A stretch of DNA of 64,000 bases from Aquisalibacillus elongatus. GTDB taxonomy: Bacteria > Bacillota > Bacilli > Bacillales > Alkalibacillaceae. The stretch's first letter is position 1. Every line of letters begins with the position of its first letter. This document shows positions 1 through 9,140 of this stretch, piece by piece. The notes beneath the pieces are model-generated. The model was not told where the DNA came from, ran no database searches, and saw nothing but the letters and a program-made list of their open reading frames with translations. The position numbers and the translations under genes were made by a program. The stretch covers positions 1 to 64,000 of the forward strand of contig NZ_RKRF01000013.1 of the NCBI RefSeq assembly GCF_003843875.1, given 5' to 3'.

Positions 1-69
1 TGTTTCGCCCAATCAAATGCGAAACATGTGAATTGACGACAGGCTATTTTGTTTAGTTTTCAAGGTTCG
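1..69 (-). other. 16S rRNA leader (rRNA operon 5' end, runs off left edge)
   Basis: Read on the minus strand, positions 67-47 give AACCTTGAAAACTAAACAAAA, the sequence typically found in Bacillus rRNA leaders just before the 16S gene. Positions 1-8 and 19-26 form a perfect 8-bp inverted repeat (TGTTTCGC/GCGAAACA), consistent with leader RNA structure. The 16S gene itself should begin a few tens of bases beyond the left edge; no mature rRNA sequence is visible here. Identification is from recalled leader sequences. Confidence 0.72.
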
Positions 70-75
70 AATGGC

Positions 76-380
76 GCCGCTCAAAAAGCGACTTAAGAAT
101 CATAACATCTCGCAAATTAATGCGTCAACAACTTATTTAAATTGTTTTAATGAGATGTGTTGCCGCCTCAAAAAAGCGACTTTCATAATTTAACACGTGT
201 GAAACAGCATCGTCAATAACTTTTTTAAAGAGATTAAATAGCTTGTTTCATGTGTCATTCGCATCTTTAAATATATCATAACTTTTTGTTAGAAGTCAAT
301 ATATTTTGTTGCGTTTTGTTAAGGCCGCTTCAAAAGCGACAAGTAATATAATAATATGCACAAACGTATAAGTCAATGGG
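76..380 (-). promoter_or_regulatory. Three tandem rRNA promoters with repeated start-site hairpins
   Basis: Three sigma-A-type promoters read leftward. Distal: -35 TTGACT (376-371), 17-nt spacer, -10 TATTAT (353-348). Middle: TTGACG (216-211) with TAAATT (192-187), spacer 18. Proximal: TTGACG (128-123) with TATGAT (104-99), spacer 18. Each is followed a few bases on by a near-identical small hairpin of the form GTCGCTTTTNGAGCGGC (340-324, 180-162, 92-76). A degenerate copy lies at about 413-423. Repeated initially transcribed sequences suggest promoter duplication. Confidence 0.75.
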
Positions 381-443
381 TAAATCACATTTTTTATTAT
401 AAAATTATCACTTCAAAAGCAACCTTATTTTAACCAAAATGAA

Positions 444-752
444 TTAAAATATGACTTCGCCTTTCCAATCTAGCATGCCGCCTTTTAAGTTATGAACAGT
501 GTAGCCTTGTTCAGCCAAATATAGTGATGCATTATAACTTCTTCTTCCTGAGCGGCAAACCATTACATATTCTTTGTCCTTCGAAAATTCTTCTAATCGA
601 TCTGGAATTGTATTAAGTGCGATATGTTTAGCACCTGGAATCATTCCATCTGCTACTTCTTCATCTTCACGCACATCGACAACTTCATATTTACCTGAAT
701 CTAATTGTTCGTCTAATTCTTCTGGCATTATCTCATGAATCTCTTCGCTCAC
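444..752 (-). CDS. Single-domain rhodanese-like sulfurtransferase
   Basis: A 102-residue single rhodanese domain. The active-site loop C-R-S-G-R-R (about residues 66-71) carries the persulfide-forming cysteine. Upstream, the VVDVRE segment (about 25-30) is the usual conserved Asp/Arg strand and PGAKHI is the second family signature. Start is GTG at 752, preceded by GGAGAGG six bases upstream; the overlapping ATG at 754 is followed at once by a stop. Such proteins carry or deliver sulfane sulfur in the cytoplasm; the physiological acceptor cannot be told. It is a single-gene unit between leuS and the rRNA operon promoters. Confidence 0.9.
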   Translation of the reverse strand: MSEEIHEIMPEELDEQLDSGKYEVVDVREDEEVADGMIPGAKHIALNTIPDRLEEFSKDKEYVMVCRSGRRSYNASLYLAEQGYTVHNLKGGMLDWKGEVIF

Positions 753-830
753 ATTTATCCTCTCCTTCTTCTATTTCTACTTCCATCTTATAAATACAGT
801 TTTTATAGTGTCAATTTATATCCATTAGAA

Positions 831-861
831 AACGCCCCCAAACAAATCGTTTGAGGACGTT
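831..861 (-). terminator. Terminator downstream of leuS
   Basis: Inverted repeat AACGTCCTCAAAC / GTTTGGGGGCGTT with a 5-nt loop, read on the minus strand just after the leuS stop, followed by a short T-containing tract (TTTTC). Confidence 0.7.
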
Positions 862-887
862 AATAAAGTTTTCTTTAAACTATATGA

Positions 888-3299
888 CTAGTTGGCCACA
901 ATGTTGACTAATTTTCCTGGAACGACAACAACTTTTCTTATTGTCTTGCCTTCGATCCACTCTTGAACGCGTTCATCGTTAAGAGCTAGCTCTTCTAGTT
1001 GTTCTTTTCCAGCATCTTTAGGGACTTGTGCACGCCCGCGTACTTTACCCATCACCTGAAGAACAATTTCGACTTGGTCTTCTACGAGTTTCGATTCGTC
1101 ATACGTTGGCCACGCTTCATAAGCGATGGTGCCTTCATGGCCTAGAATGGACCAAATTTCTTCTGCTAGGTGTGGTGCCACTGGAGATAGTAGTTTTACA
1201 AATCCTTCTGCGTACTCTCGTGGAAGAACCTCATTTTTATAACATTCGTTTACAAACACCATCATTTGAGAAATGCCTGTGTTAAAGCCTAGTTCCTCAA
1301 AGTCTTCGGTTACTTTCTTAACCGTCTCGTTGTAAACTTTCTCTAAGCTTTCGTTCGCTTCATCTGAAATGCGTGATGAAAGCTTATCTTCTTCCACATA
1401 TAATCTCCACACACGATCAAGGAAACGTCGCGCGCCATCTAGGCCGTTCGTGCTCCACGCAACCGATGCATCTAGAGGCCCCATGAACATTTCGTAAAGG
1501 CGAAGTGTATCAGCGCCATGCGTTTGAACGATATCGTCAGGGTTTACTACATTACCTTTCGACTTACTCATCTTCTCATTACCTTCACCTAGGATCATCC
1601 CTTGGTTAAAGAGCTTCTGGAACGGCTCTTTTGTTGGTACAACATCAAGGTCATAAAGGACTTTATGCCAGAAACGTGCGTAAAGTAGGTGAAGAACCGC
1701 ATGCTCAGCACCACCAATGTAAAGGTCAACAGGTAGCCATTTCTTAAGTTTTTCAGGGTCAGCTAGCATGTCGTCGTTGTCTGGGTCAATATAACGAAGA
1801 TAGTACCAGCAGCTTCCCGCCCATTGCGGCATCGTGTTTGTCTCAAGGCGACCTTTTTTACCTGTTTTAGGATCAGTATATTCTAGCCACTCTGAGATAT
1901 TCGCAAGCGGTGATTCGCCAGTGCCAGATGTTTTGACTTGGTCCGTCTCAGGCAGTTCTAACGGCAGCTCGCTTTCATCAAGCGCCGACATCGTTCCGTC
2001 TTCCCAATGCACAATCGGGATTGGTTCACCCCAGTAACGTTGACGACTAAATAGCCAGTCGCGAAGACGATACGTGGTCTGACGTACGCCGTGACCTTCA
2101 TTTTCTAGCCATTCAATCGCTTTTTCAATGGCTTCATCTGTATTTAGACCATTTAAAAAGTCCGAATTGACGTGCGCACCGTCTTCCGTATGAGCTTCTT
2201 CATCAATATTTCCGCCAGATACAACCTCAACAATTGGGAGCTCAAACTTACTCGCAAACTCATAGTCACGCTCATCGTGAGCTGGAACCGCCATTATAGC
2301 GCCTGTTCCATAAGTCATAAGCACGTAATCCGCAATCCAGATTGGCATCTTCTCACCATTTGCTGGATTAATTGCATAAGCACCCGTGAAAACGCCCGTT
2401 TTATCCTTAGCTAGATCGGTACGCTCAAGTTCACTTTTCTTTTGTACTTCATCTTTATATTGTTGAACGGCATCTCGTTGATCATCAGTTGTAATGTCAT
2501 CAACTAGCGGATGCTCAGGCGAGAATACCGCATATGTCGCACCGAAAATCGTATCCGGACGTGTCGTGAACGCCTTAAAGGTTTCGTTGGTACCATCTAT
2601 AGAGAATGTAATTTCAGCACCTTCAGATTTTCCGATCCAGTTACGCTGCATATCTTTTAGACTCTCTGGCCAATCAAGCTCATCAAGGTCTTCAAGTAGG
2701 CGGTCAGCATACTCTGTAATCTTAAGCATCCACTGACGCATCGGTTTTTGAATCACCGGGTGGTCGCCGCGCTCACTTTTTCCGTCAATGACCTCTTCGT
2801 TGGCAAGAACAGTACCAAGCGCTGGGCACCAGTTAACTGGAACTTCATCCATATAAGCGAGCCCTTTTTCGTACATTTTAAGAAAAATCCACTGCGTCCA
2901 CTTATAATACTTCGGATCTGTTGTGTTAATTTCGCGATCCCAATCGTATGAAAAACCTAGTGACTTGATTTGACGCTTAAACGTCGCGATGTTTTCATTA
3001 GTAAATACAGCAGGGCTGTTACCTGTATCAATTGCATACTGCTCAGCTGGAAGGCCAAATGCATCCCACCCCATTGGATGAAGCACTTCATAACCTTGCA
3101 TCCGCTTCATGCGCGAGATAATATCTGTCGCTGTGTAACCTTCAGGGTGCCCGACGTGAAGACCTGAACCTGAAGGGTACGGGAACATATCTAGCGCATA
3201 AAACTTTTGCTTTTCTGAATGAGAATCTGTTTTAAACGTTTTGTTTTCTTCCCAATATGTTTGCCATTTTTGTTCAATACTCTGATGATCAAATGCCAT
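888..3299 (-). CDS. leuS: Leucyl-tRNA synthetase
   Basis: Class I aminoacyl-tRNA synthetase charging tRNA-Leu. The 803-residue product has the ATP-binding HIGH-type motif (HVGHPEGY), the CP1 editing domain with the [11 protein letters not shown] threonine-rich region, the KMSKS loop (EKMSKSKGN) and a C-terminal anticodon-binding region. The start is placed at the internal ATG at 3299 (MAFDHQ) because AGGAGG lies eight bases before it; an in-frame upstream ATG would fall inside the leader and lacks a site. Length matches the family. Expression should be set by the leucine T-box immediately upstream. Confidence 0.98.
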   Translation of the reverse strand: MAFDHQSIEQKWQTYWEENKTFKTDSHSEKQKFYALDMFPYPSGSGLHVGHPEGYTATDIISRMKRMQGYEVLHPMGWDAFGLPAEQYAIDTGNSPAVFTNENIATFKRQIKSLGFSYDWDREINTTDPKYYKWTQWIFLKMYEKGLAYMDEVPVNWCPALGTVLANEEVIDGKSERGDHPVIQKPMRQWMLKITEYADRLLEDLDELDWPESLKDMQRNWIGKSEGAEITFSIDGTNETFKAFTTRPDTIFGATYAVFSPEHPLVDDITTDDQRDAVQQYKDEVQKKSELERTDLAKDKTGVFTGAYAINPANGEKMPIWIADYVLMTYGTGAIMAVPAHDERDYEFASKFELPIVEVVSGGNIDEEAHTEDGAHVNSDFLNGLNTDEAIEKAIEWLENEGHGVRQTTYRLRDWLFSRQRYWGEPIPIVHWEDGTMSALDESELPLELPETDQVKTSGTGESPLANISEWLEYTDPKTGKKGRLETNTMPQWAGSCWYYLRYIDPDNDDMLADPEKLKKWLPVDLYIGGAEHAVLHLLYARFWHKVLYDLDVVPTKEPFQKLFNQGMILGEGNEKMSKSKGNVVNPDDIVQTHGADTLRLYEMFMGPLDASVAWSTNGLDGARRFLDRVWRLYVEEDKLSSRISDEANESLEKVYNETVKKVTEDFEELGFNTGISQMMVFVNECYKNEVLPREYAEGFVKLLSPVAPHLAEEIWSILGHEGTIAYEAWPTYDESKLVEDQVEIVLQVMGKVRGRAQVPKDAGKEQLEELALNDERVQEWIEGKTIRKVVVVPGKLVNIVAN

Positions 3300-3336
3300 A
3301 TCAATTCCTCCTATTATATTTTTAAGGGCCAACCAA

Positions 3337-3575
3337 TAAAAAAACTCCCATCCCAACTATTGCTGGGACGAGAGTTTACCCGTGGTACCACCCAAATTAG
3401 TACGTTTATGTACTCACTTGAAATCCTTAACGCGGATGAGACGGCTCATCTTACTTCAGTTCAGATGAACAACTACGAAGGCGAGTTCAAAAGCTGTAAG
3501 GATAGCTCGCACCAACCGCTACCTCTCTGAAAACTTACAAAACTTCTTACTACTCCTTCATTCACGTCGTACTAT
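3337..3575 (-). promoter_or_regulatory. Leucine-responsive T-box riboswitch of leuS
   Basis: On the minus strand the T-box core TGGGTGGTACCACGGG lies at 3393-3378, overlapping a terminator whose arms are AACTCTCGTCCCAGC and GTTGGGATGGGAGTTTTTT (3376-3337). Upstream, the Stem I specifier region reads GAACTCGCC, giving codon CTC (3485-3483), a leucine codon that fits the leuS gene it controls. Uncharged tRNA-Leu would stabilise the antiterminator and allow readthrough. Confidence 0.95.
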
Positions 3576-3698
3576 TTTAATTTAATACATATTCTATTCA
3601 ATTGGCCGCGAAATGTCAACTGTCTTTCTATCTATATTATTAACCATGATGACGTGATATTATAAGTATGAGATTTTTTATTTAGAAGGAAGATGAAC

Positions 3699-4262
3699 AT
3701 GAAGCAGATTATCCCATTTGCGCACGACCTACTAGCTCAATCTATAACTACTGGTTCGACCGTCGTCGATGCCACGCTCGGTAACGGCCATGATAGTTTG
3801 TATTTAAACGAATTAGTTGGACCTGAAGGAAAAGTCATCGCGTTTGACGTTCAAGATGAAGCCCTTCAGTCGTCAAAGTCATTGTTTGAGCAACACGGGA
3901 TTAAACAAGTTGAGATGCATTTAAAAGGACACGAAAACGCTCCATCAATTTTAGATGATAAAGGAATCCATGAAATAGATGCCGTCATATTTAATCTTGG
4001 CTTTTTGCCAGGTAGCGACCATCAAGTAACAACCTCTGGTGACACAACCATTCAAGCGATCAACGGCCTGTTTCCAATACTGAAAAGTGGCGGCTATATC
4101 GTCATCGTTGTTTATCCGGGGCATGAAGAGGGACAAGCTGAGAAAAATGACTTGATGAACTACCTCAAAACCTTTCCTGCCAATAAAGGTGACATTGCCC
4201 AATACAAAATGGTCAACCGAAGTGACAAAGCACCTTTTGTGGTCTATTTATATAAAAAATAA
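3699..4262 (+). CDS. mnmM: tRNA (mnm5s2U34) methyltransferase, YtqB/MnmM family
   Basis: A 187-residue class I SAM-dependent methyltransferase. Motif I is DATLGNGHD near residue 25 and the acidic end of strand 2 is FDVQD. The NLGFLPGSDH segment (about residue 100) replaces the usual catalytic motif and is typical of the YtqB family. In B. subtilis YtqB (MnmM) methylates nm5U34 of tRNA wobble uridines and also sits beside leuS, so synteny supports the call. An ATG at 3693 abuts AGGAAG with no spacer, so I prefer the second ATG at 3699, six bases downstream of it. Confidence 0.88.
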   Translation: MKQIIPFAHDLLAQSITTGSTVVDATLGNGHDSLYLNELVGPEGKVIAFDVQDEALQSSKSLFEQHGIKQVEMHLKGHENAPSILDDKGIHEIDAVIFNLGFLPGSDHQVTTSGDTTIQAINGLFPILKSGGYIVIVVYPGHEEGQAEKNDLMNYLKTFPANKGDIAQYKMVNRSDKAPFVVYLYKK

Positions 4263-4266
4263 AACC

Positions 4267-4650
4267 TTATGTTATAAATTTCGATGATACAAATTGAATG
4301 AGTAAACTTATATGAAAATATAATATGGCAGGCATTAAACCCATTATTATTAACGCAAGCATGTTAAGATCAAACAAGTTCCCTTGCAGTAATGCAAAAA
4401 GTGAAATCGCCACCATTCCACCTAATCCAAAAATAGCAAGTGACATTATATATTTTTGAAAGGGTCTATTAACATTAATTTTATCCAATACGTAAAATTC
4501 AGTTATATATGTACATACAAGGCCTGCTATTAAGAATACAGGTAAGGATATCAAAAATACTGGTTTGAAGTATTGAAAATCGTTAGCAAGTATAACTGCC
4601 AAAATGAAAGCACTTAGTATGGAAGTAAAGACCTTTTCAATTAAAAACAT
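4267..4650 (-). CDS. Small multi-pass membrane protein, unknown function
   Basis: A 127-residue hydrophobic protein with four predicted membrane segments (roughly residues 8-25, 32-52, 67-90, 98-120) and no motif I recognise. Start is chosen at ATG 4650 (MFLIEK) because GAGGTG lies seven bases upstream; an upstream in-frame ATG at the ribosome-binding site itself is unlikely. It is convergent with mnmM, four bases from its stop. Function cannot be assigned. Confidence 0.72.
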   Translation of the reverse strand: MFLIEKVFTSILSAFILAVILANDFQYFKPVFLISLPVFLIAGLVCTYITEFYVLDKINVNRPFQKYIMSLAIFGLGGMVAISLFALLQGNLFDLNMLALIIMGLMPAILYFHISLLIQFVSSKFIT

Positions 4651-4720
4651 AAAATGACACCTCTTCATAAGTAATATAGCCAAAATACAATAAGTTCTGA
4701 ATAATCCTCTTTAACACAAT

Positions 4721-5110
4721 TCAATCAACACTTCTGAAAGGCAACTGAAGCTCAACGTTATACAACCTATCTTCACCAAAATCCCAATAACGACCTTCAA
4801 CCTCTAAATTCATAACTTTTTTATAATAGCCCATTTTAAATAGCGTTTCTTCATTATGATTAAAATGCACTTCATAATCAGGTGAGTCAAAGTCCATAGA
4901 TGCAGTTGAAGCTGTTCTGGCACGATCTAACTCATTTACAAGTTCTTCTATAAATTCTTTATCCTCAATAGTAGCGACCAGATCTTGACTTTCCCATTCG
5001 TACACCTCGATACTTGTAACATCGTCGCTTAAGTTTAAGTTATTATTTTGGCAACCTATTAATATAAAAGAAAATAACAAGAGTACAAAAACTAATTTAG
5101 TTTTAGCCAT
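4721..5110 (-). CDS. Small lipoprotein, unknown function
   Basis: A 129-residue protein with a classic lipoprotein signal: Lys residues at the N-terminus, a hydrophobic stretch, then the lipobox LIGC with Cys20 as the lipidation site. The mature part is acidic, with no recognised domain beyond a V/I-rich half resembling small secreted beta proteins in other Bacillaceae. It should be anchored to the outer face of the membrane. It lies 35 bases downstream of the 46-residue membrane ORF on the same strand and could share its transcript. Confidence 0.75.
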   Translation of the reverse strand: MAKTKLVFVLLLFSFILIGCQNNNLNLSDDVTSIEVYEWESQDLVATIEDKEFIEELVNELDRARTASTASMDFDSPDYEVHFNHNEETLFKMGYYKKVMNLEVEGRYWDFGEDRLYNVELQLPFRSVD

Positions 5111-5144
5111 GAAATATTCTCCTTTAATTATGTATACTTATTTC

Positions 5145-5285
5145 TCATTTTTCTTTCACCTGTTTTAACAACTCTATAATTTCTTTGTTTTGCTCAATGG
5201 CTTTCCTCAATTTAGCTTCAATTGATAGAGAAGTTATAGCAATCATAACAACTCCGATCGTTATCACAATTATCACAATATCCAT
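5145..5285 (-). CDS. 46-residue single-span membrane protein
   Basis: A short reading frame starting at ATG 5285 with GGGAGG eight bases upstream. It encodes an N-terminal hydrophobic segment (MDIVIIVITIGVVMIAITS) followed by a charged helix rich in Glu and Lys that ends at TGA 5145. The combination of a good ribosome-binding site, a membrane helix and an amphipathic tail makes it a credible small protein. No family recognised; function unknown. Confidence 0.62.
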   Translation of the reverse strand: MDIVIIVITIGVVMIAITSLSIEAKLRKAIEQNKEIIELLKQVKEK

Positions 5286-5357
5286 GCCATCTTCCTCCCA
5301 CTATCACAACTTTATATAGTTACTGTTCAATTCTTTCTGTCATTGGGAAATGTCCTT

Positions 5358-5828
5358 CTAACATTTCTTCTTATAAAAAACCAAAGTTGCATGATTATTT
5401 ATTTTCTTGCTTACTTCTGTTCTGGAGTATCCCATCTTTTCGTAAAGGTGACAGGTACGCTCTTCTTCCAAGATTGTAGCTAGTTCCCAAGACCTTGCTT
5501 GAGGAAACATATTCTCGGTTATTTTGATAACCTCCTGAGCTATACCTTTTCCTTGGTAATTAGGGAGAATGAACATAGGACTGATCCAAAACTGTATATT
5601 CTCCTTCCAAAATATGCATATAGCTCCCACGAGTTTGTTGTCATCTAATATTTTATAAAAACAACCATTTGGATTATCAATTCTTGACTTTACTCTTTCA
5701 ATGGTTTCATTAGCTGGATTAGTATCATAATCTTTATATTTATCCAATAAAGGGGTAAACGCCTTAACCTGAATCTCGAAAATAGAATCTGCATCTTTAT
5801 CGGTTGCCTTTTCTAACCTAATTCCCAT
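5358..5828 (-). CDS. GNAT-family N-acetyltransferase
   Basis: A 156-residue GNAT-fold acetyltransferase. The acetyl-CoA-binding motif A is visible as NYQGKGIAQEVI (Q/R-x-x-G-x-G/A type) near residue 90, preceded by the beta-4 strand (FILP), and motif B is HLYEKMGYS near the C-terminus. The substrate is not predictable. It is a single gene ending some 300 bases from ytpB, with a weak ATG-proximal ribosome-binding site, so the start is less certain than the family. Confidence 0.82.
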   Translation of the reverse strand: MGIRLEKATDKDADSIFEIQVKAFTPLLDKYKDYDTNPANETIERVKSRIDNPNGCFYKILDDNKLVGAICIFWKENIQFWISPMFILPNYQGKGIAQEVIKITENMFPQARSWELATILEEERTCHLYEKMGYSRTEVSKKINNHATLVFYKKKC

Positions 5829-5921
5829 TTAATTCACCCACTCTTCTTAAGAACATTATTTAACTAATTTTACCATAAATAAATTAATTATCTTAAAATT
5901 CCCCCAATTATTTTTTAATAT

Positions 5922-5966
5922 AAAAAAAGCAGTTTAATTAGGGGTACTTCCCAAACTGAACTACTT
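5922..5966 (-). terminator. Terminator downstream of ytpB
   Basis: On the minus strand AGTAGTT pairs with AAACTGCT across a loop of about 22 nt, followed by TTTTTTT. It lies just after the ytpB stop codon. Confidence 0.6.
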
Positions 5967-5986
5967 AAGTTTGCTTCACAGCTATT

Positions 5987-7063
5987 TTATTGCCCCAACC
6001 CTTTTTTCTTCTTCCACTTACGATAAGCCCGTCCGTTTAAATAAATCAATCGGGCTTTATGGCCACTGTGACGAAGAAGTTCTTTCTTAAATTTTTCACC
6101 ATTATGAAGTTCATCTGCTTTTAAGTCCGATAAGTACAAGCCGACGAGGCCTGAGACAATCAGTTGGTGAAAATCAGAGTCCGGTAAGTTTTGGGTCGAA
6201 TCTTGACTGCCATTAATAAAAAACTTTAACCGCTCGATCGTCTTTTTCTCATCATCATAATAATGACAAAAGTTTAAATCGCCTTCTTCTTCATCCTCCT
6301 GTTGATCGATGTAGTAATCTAATAAAATATGTAGGCCTTGCATGTAAGGAAAATAGGCATTCATGATTTGGTTACTATAATTAAAGCCATTTAACGCATA
6401 GGACACAATCGAAAAGATGCCGATCGTTGAGCCCGTTACCGCCGAAAATTCATTCCACAACACATCGTCGTGCTCGTTTTCGTTATCATACCAATGAGTC
6501 AGCCGAGGTACACGTTCATCGAGTTTCACGTGTTTATGTACCTGGAGATCGATGTATAACTGCGCGAGCCGCCTGACCTTAGGATATACCGCTTCATAAT
6601 TCGGAGTCGACTGCACGACTTCTTGGCACGTATCAACTAATGATGCCAAGTAACCACCATCATCTTGATCTTCTCTTAATTCGTAATAATTCGTTTGATT
6701 GGCGACCGGATCTTTGGAAATGGCATTTAACATGGAATCATGTAGTCGTCTAAAGTCATCAGGGTCCATCGACGTGCTTCTGTCACACAAGTTGTCCAAG
6801 TAATCGCTAATCGTCTGATAAGCGACAATAAACCGGATCGCATCGTACCAGCGACTTTTGGCCAGTGTGGCGTAAATTGCTCCGCCCTCACAGTGAAACG
6901 TCTTCGTATCAATGCTTGCCAAAGCCTGTGTGCGCAGTTCCTCGTTTGGGATTCGCTTAGCATAATCTGTCCAGTAAGCTAATTCCTTCCGCACCGCGGG
7001 AAAAATATGTTTATAGCATGTAATTAATAATGTCGGTAACGTTTTCGGGACACGCAAAGACAA
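5987..7063 (-). CDS. ytpB: Tetraprenyl-beta-curcumene synthase (DUF2600), YtpB
   Basis: A 358-residue DUF2600 protein similar to B. subtilis YtpB, a large terpene cyclase that turns C35 heptaprenyl diphosphate into tetraprenyl-beta-curcumene, precursor of sporulenes/baciterpenols. Acidic patches such as DYLDNLCD and DYYIDQQEDEEE could bind Mg-diphosphate; no canonical DDxxD opener is visible, as known for this family. The start is TTG at 7063 with GGAGG eight bases upstream. It follows ytpA by 12 bases on the same strand, an operon arrangement shared with B. subtilis. Confidence 0.9.
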   Translation of the reverse strand: MSLRVPKTLPTLLITCYKHIFPAVRKELAYWTDYAKRIPNEELRTQALASIDTKTFHCEGGAIYATLAKSRWYDAIRFIVAYQTISDYLDNLCDRSTSMDPDDFRRLHDSMLNAISKDPVANQTNYYELREDQDDGGYLASLVDTCQEVVQSTPNYEAVYPKVRRLAQLYIDLQVHKHVKLDERVPRLTHWYDNENEHDDVLWNEFSAVTGSTIGIFSIVSYALNGFNYSNQIMNAYFPYMQGLHILLDYYIDQQEDEEEGDLNFCHYYDDEKKTIERLKFFINGSQDSTQNLPDSDFHQLIVSGLVGLYLSDLKADELHNGEKFKKELLRHSGHKARLIYLNGRAYRKWKKKKGLGQ

Positions 7064-7075
7064 TGTAACGTCCTC

Positions 7076-7858
7076 CTAGTCAATGTGCTGATTGATAAAG
7101 TTAATGACATCATCCAATACTTGATCACGTTCGGGTTCGTTTAAAATTTCGTGGTATAGATTTTCCCATATTTTAATAGATTTTTCTGTCGTGTCAATGC
7201 CGTTAAACCATTCTTTAACAGCGTCAATGTCGACTAAATGATCGACGCCACCTTGAAGTAAAATCGTTGGTACATCATTAGGATATTTTTTAATGTCTTT
7301 ATGAGCATGAGCAATTGCTTTTTCAAACTCATGGTACCAGCGAACAGACACTTTTCTTAAAAACAACGGATCAGACACATCATGCGCATTATATCCTTCA
7401 TTACGTGTAGCCACTTCCGTTTTGACACCTGTTTTAAACCGCACAGAAGGCGTTGCGACATTTAAAATTTTAGATAAATAATAGACTGGGCGCGCCAAGC
7501 CATTTTTCATGCCTAATGCCGGAGATGATAAAATGATCCCCGCAACATCTGGTTTATATAGTTGGGCTGCTCGGATTGCGGTCAAGCCACCCATACTATG
7601 GCCAAACAGAAAGACAGGTAGCTCGTATTTTTTCGCTTCATCGAGCCAAGATAGAACGGTCACAATATATTCTGTAAACGACTTGATATGTCCTCTTTTT
7701 CCATTTGTTTTCCCTTGGCCCGGCAAATCGCCAGCTACGACATGATAGCCGAAATGATTAAAGCGATCGAACAGCCACTCGTACCTTCCAGAGTGCTCAA
7801 ACGCCCCGTGGACTGCGACAATGACGGCCTTAGGGTTCTTCGATTCTCTCACCAACAT
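7076..7858 (-). CDS. ytpA: Alpha/beta-hydrolase, YtpA-type lysophospholipase
   Basis: A 260-residue monoacylglycerol-lipase-like alpha/beta hydrolase. The nucleophile elbow is GHSMGG (about residue 92), the oxyanion region is HGAFEHSGRY, and the late Asp (GGVDHLVD) and His (NLYHEILNE) complete the triad. In B. subtilis YtpA hydrolyses phosphatidylglycerol to give the lysophospholipid antibiotic bacilysocin. Three in-frame starts exist; ATG 7858 is chosen because GGGAG lies eight bases upstream, whereas TTG 7873 overlaps that site. It is co-transcribed with ytpB. Confidence 0.86.
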   Translation of the reverse strand: MLVRESKNPKAVIVAVHGAFEHSGRYEWLFDRFNHFGYHVVAGDLPGQGKTNGKRGHIKSFTEYIVTVLSWLDEAKKYELPVFLFGHSMGGLTAIRAAQLYKPDVAGIILSSPALGMKNGLARPVYYLSKILNVATPSVRFKTGVKTEVATRNEGYNAHDVSDPLFLRKVSVRWYHEFEKAIAHAHKDIKKYPNDVPTILLQGGVDHLVDIDAVKEWFNGIDTTEKSIKIWENLYHEILNEPERDQVLDDVINFINQHID

Positions 7859-7951
7859 CCCCATCGCTCCCAACTATGTATTGTTATTATTATATTAGCA
7901 TAAGACATCAAAAGTGGCACATAGGAAACATTTTCGATTAAGCATATCAAG

Positions 7952-8146
7952 CTACTTTTCATTCATTTTATCAAGGATCAATCGCAATTGTGAGATGATA
8001 TAGCATAGGAGTAGTACAATTACAGTTCCTATTGGAAGAATAATTTCCTCTAAATTATTTCCACTGTGAATGAGAATGTTCGAAACAATAAAAATTAAAA
8101 AACTTGATAAAAACGCTAGAAAAAATGTCTTGATGAATCGCTCCAT
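7952..8146 (-). CDS. 64-residue two-span membrane protein
   Basis: A short protein with two hydrophobic segments (about residues 5-27 and 34-54) and a basic C-terminal tail. ATG 8146 is preceded by AGAGGTG with seven bases of spacing. It sits 18 bases downstream of the MazG-like gene on the same strand, so the two probably share a transcript. No family recognised. Confidence 0.65.
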   Translation of the reverse strand: MERFIKTFFLAFLSSFLIFIVSNILIHSGNNLEEIILPIGTVIVLLLCYIISQLRLILDKMNEK

Positions 8147-8164
8147 ATTACAACACCTCTATTT

Positions 8165-8461
8165 TCAAATTTTAATTTTACTCTCCCATTTTTCAAGCTT
8201 TTGACTGATGAAATGATGGATTTCCTCTTCGTCATCACTCAATTGATAAAACATTGCCAAAGCCACGAGCACAACATCGACACATTCCTCTTTGACATCA
8301 TTAATCCCTAATTGCTTATAATCGCTACCGCTTGCCTGCTGGTAGGATAGGACTGCTTGGGCGGTTTCACCCGCTTCTTCCGATAATTTCAACGCCATTT
8401 GTTCTAGAGTCTTTGGTTCTTTTTCACTCAGTACCTGAATTTGTTTTAACAACTGTTCCAT
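8165..8461 (-). CDS. MazG-like all-alpha nucleotide pyrophosphohydrolase
   Basis: A 98-residue helical protein with the MazG metal-binding pattern EExxE then ExxD: EEAGE (about residues 29-33) followed by EECVD near residue 60. Enzymes of this type hydrolyse NTPs or dNTPs to the monophosphate plus PPi and remove unwanted nucleotides. Start is placed at ATG 8461 (MEQLLK), which has a GGGGGA site; an upstream in-frame ATG lacks one. Exact substrate unknown. Confidence 0.82.
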   Translation of the reverse strand: MEQLLKQIQVLSEKEPKTLEQMALKLSEEAGETAQAVLSYQQASGSDYKQLGINDVKEECVDVVLVALAMFYQLSDDEEEIHHFISQKLEKWESKIKI

Positions 8462-8580
8462 TAATTCATCCCCCTTTGTCAACACATATATTAACATAAT
8501 ATTCCAAGTTCGGTTGTCAAATTTTCAAAGTTTTATGTTAAAATACTAATCACATTGAGGTTTAATAAAGGAGGCGCAAC

Positions 8581-9099
8581 ATGATTCTTCCATACAAAGG
8601 TCAACATCCAAAAATCGATGAGACAGCCTATATATCTAGCGACGTCGTCATCACGGGCGACGTAACCATCGGTGCTTACAGTAGCGTGTGGTTCAAAACC
8701 GTCATTCGCGGTGATGTGTCACCGACGATCATTGGTGATAACGTCAACATTCAAGACCAGAGCATGCTCCACCAAAGTCCGAATACGCCTCTTATACTTG
8801 AAGATGGCGTGACTGTCGGACATCAAGTGTTACTTCATTCGTGCCATATTAAGAAAAATGCTCTTATCGGTATGGGAGCTACGATTTTAGATGATGTCGA
8901 GATTGGCGAAAACGCGTTTATCGGGGCAGGGAGCTTAGTTCCTCCAGGCAAAAAAATTCCGGCGAACACGCTGGCATTCGGCCGTCCTGCGAAAGTCGTT
9001 CGCGAACTGACCGATGAGGACTACCAGGAGATGGACCGCATCAGGCAGACTTATGTAGATAAAGGACAGGTTTATAAAGAAATAGAAGAAGAAAATTAA
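8581..9099 (+). CDS. ytoA: Gamma-carbonic-anhydrase-fold protein (YtoA/YrdA family)
   Basis: A 172-residue left-handed beta-helix built from hexapeptide repeats (for example VVITGD, VTIGAY, VTVGHQ). Metal-binding histidines typical of gamma-class carbonic anhydrase homologues are seen in MLHQS, GHQVLLHSCH. B. subtilis YtoA lies in the same neighbourhood, near ytpA and metK. Whether it has carbonic anhydrase activity is unknown for this subfamily. RBS AAAGGAGG lies five to six bases before the ATG. Confidence 0.88.
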   Translation: MILPYKGQHPKIDETAYISSDVVITGDVTIGAYSSVWFKTVIRGDVSPTIIGDNVNIQDQSMLHQSPNTPLILEDGVTVGHQVLLHSCHIKKNALIGMGATILDDVEIGENAFIGAGSLVPPGKKIPANTLAFGRPAKVVRELTDEDYQEMDRIRQTYVDKGQVYKEIEEEN

Positions 9100-9103
9100 G
9101 GTG

Positions 9104-9127
9104 ACGCTTGGAGACAGCTCCAAGCGT
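9104..9127 (+). terminator. Hairpin terminator after ytoA
   Basis: Perfect 10-bp stem ACGCTTGGAG / CTCCAAGCGT with a 4-nt loop directly after the ytoA stop, followed by TTCGTGTTT. The T tract is weak. Confidence 0.65.
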
Positions 9128-9140
9128 TTCGTGTTTACTA

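Noticed and set aside
1-440. Repeated GCCGC...AGCGAC strings as a mobile repeat
   Set aside because: Each copy sits at the predicted start site of a promoter of the rRNA operon, so promoter duplication explains them better.
3219-3530. Plus-strand 103-codon frame
   Set aside because: Antisense of the leuS start and of the T-box leader, whose structure explains the sequence.
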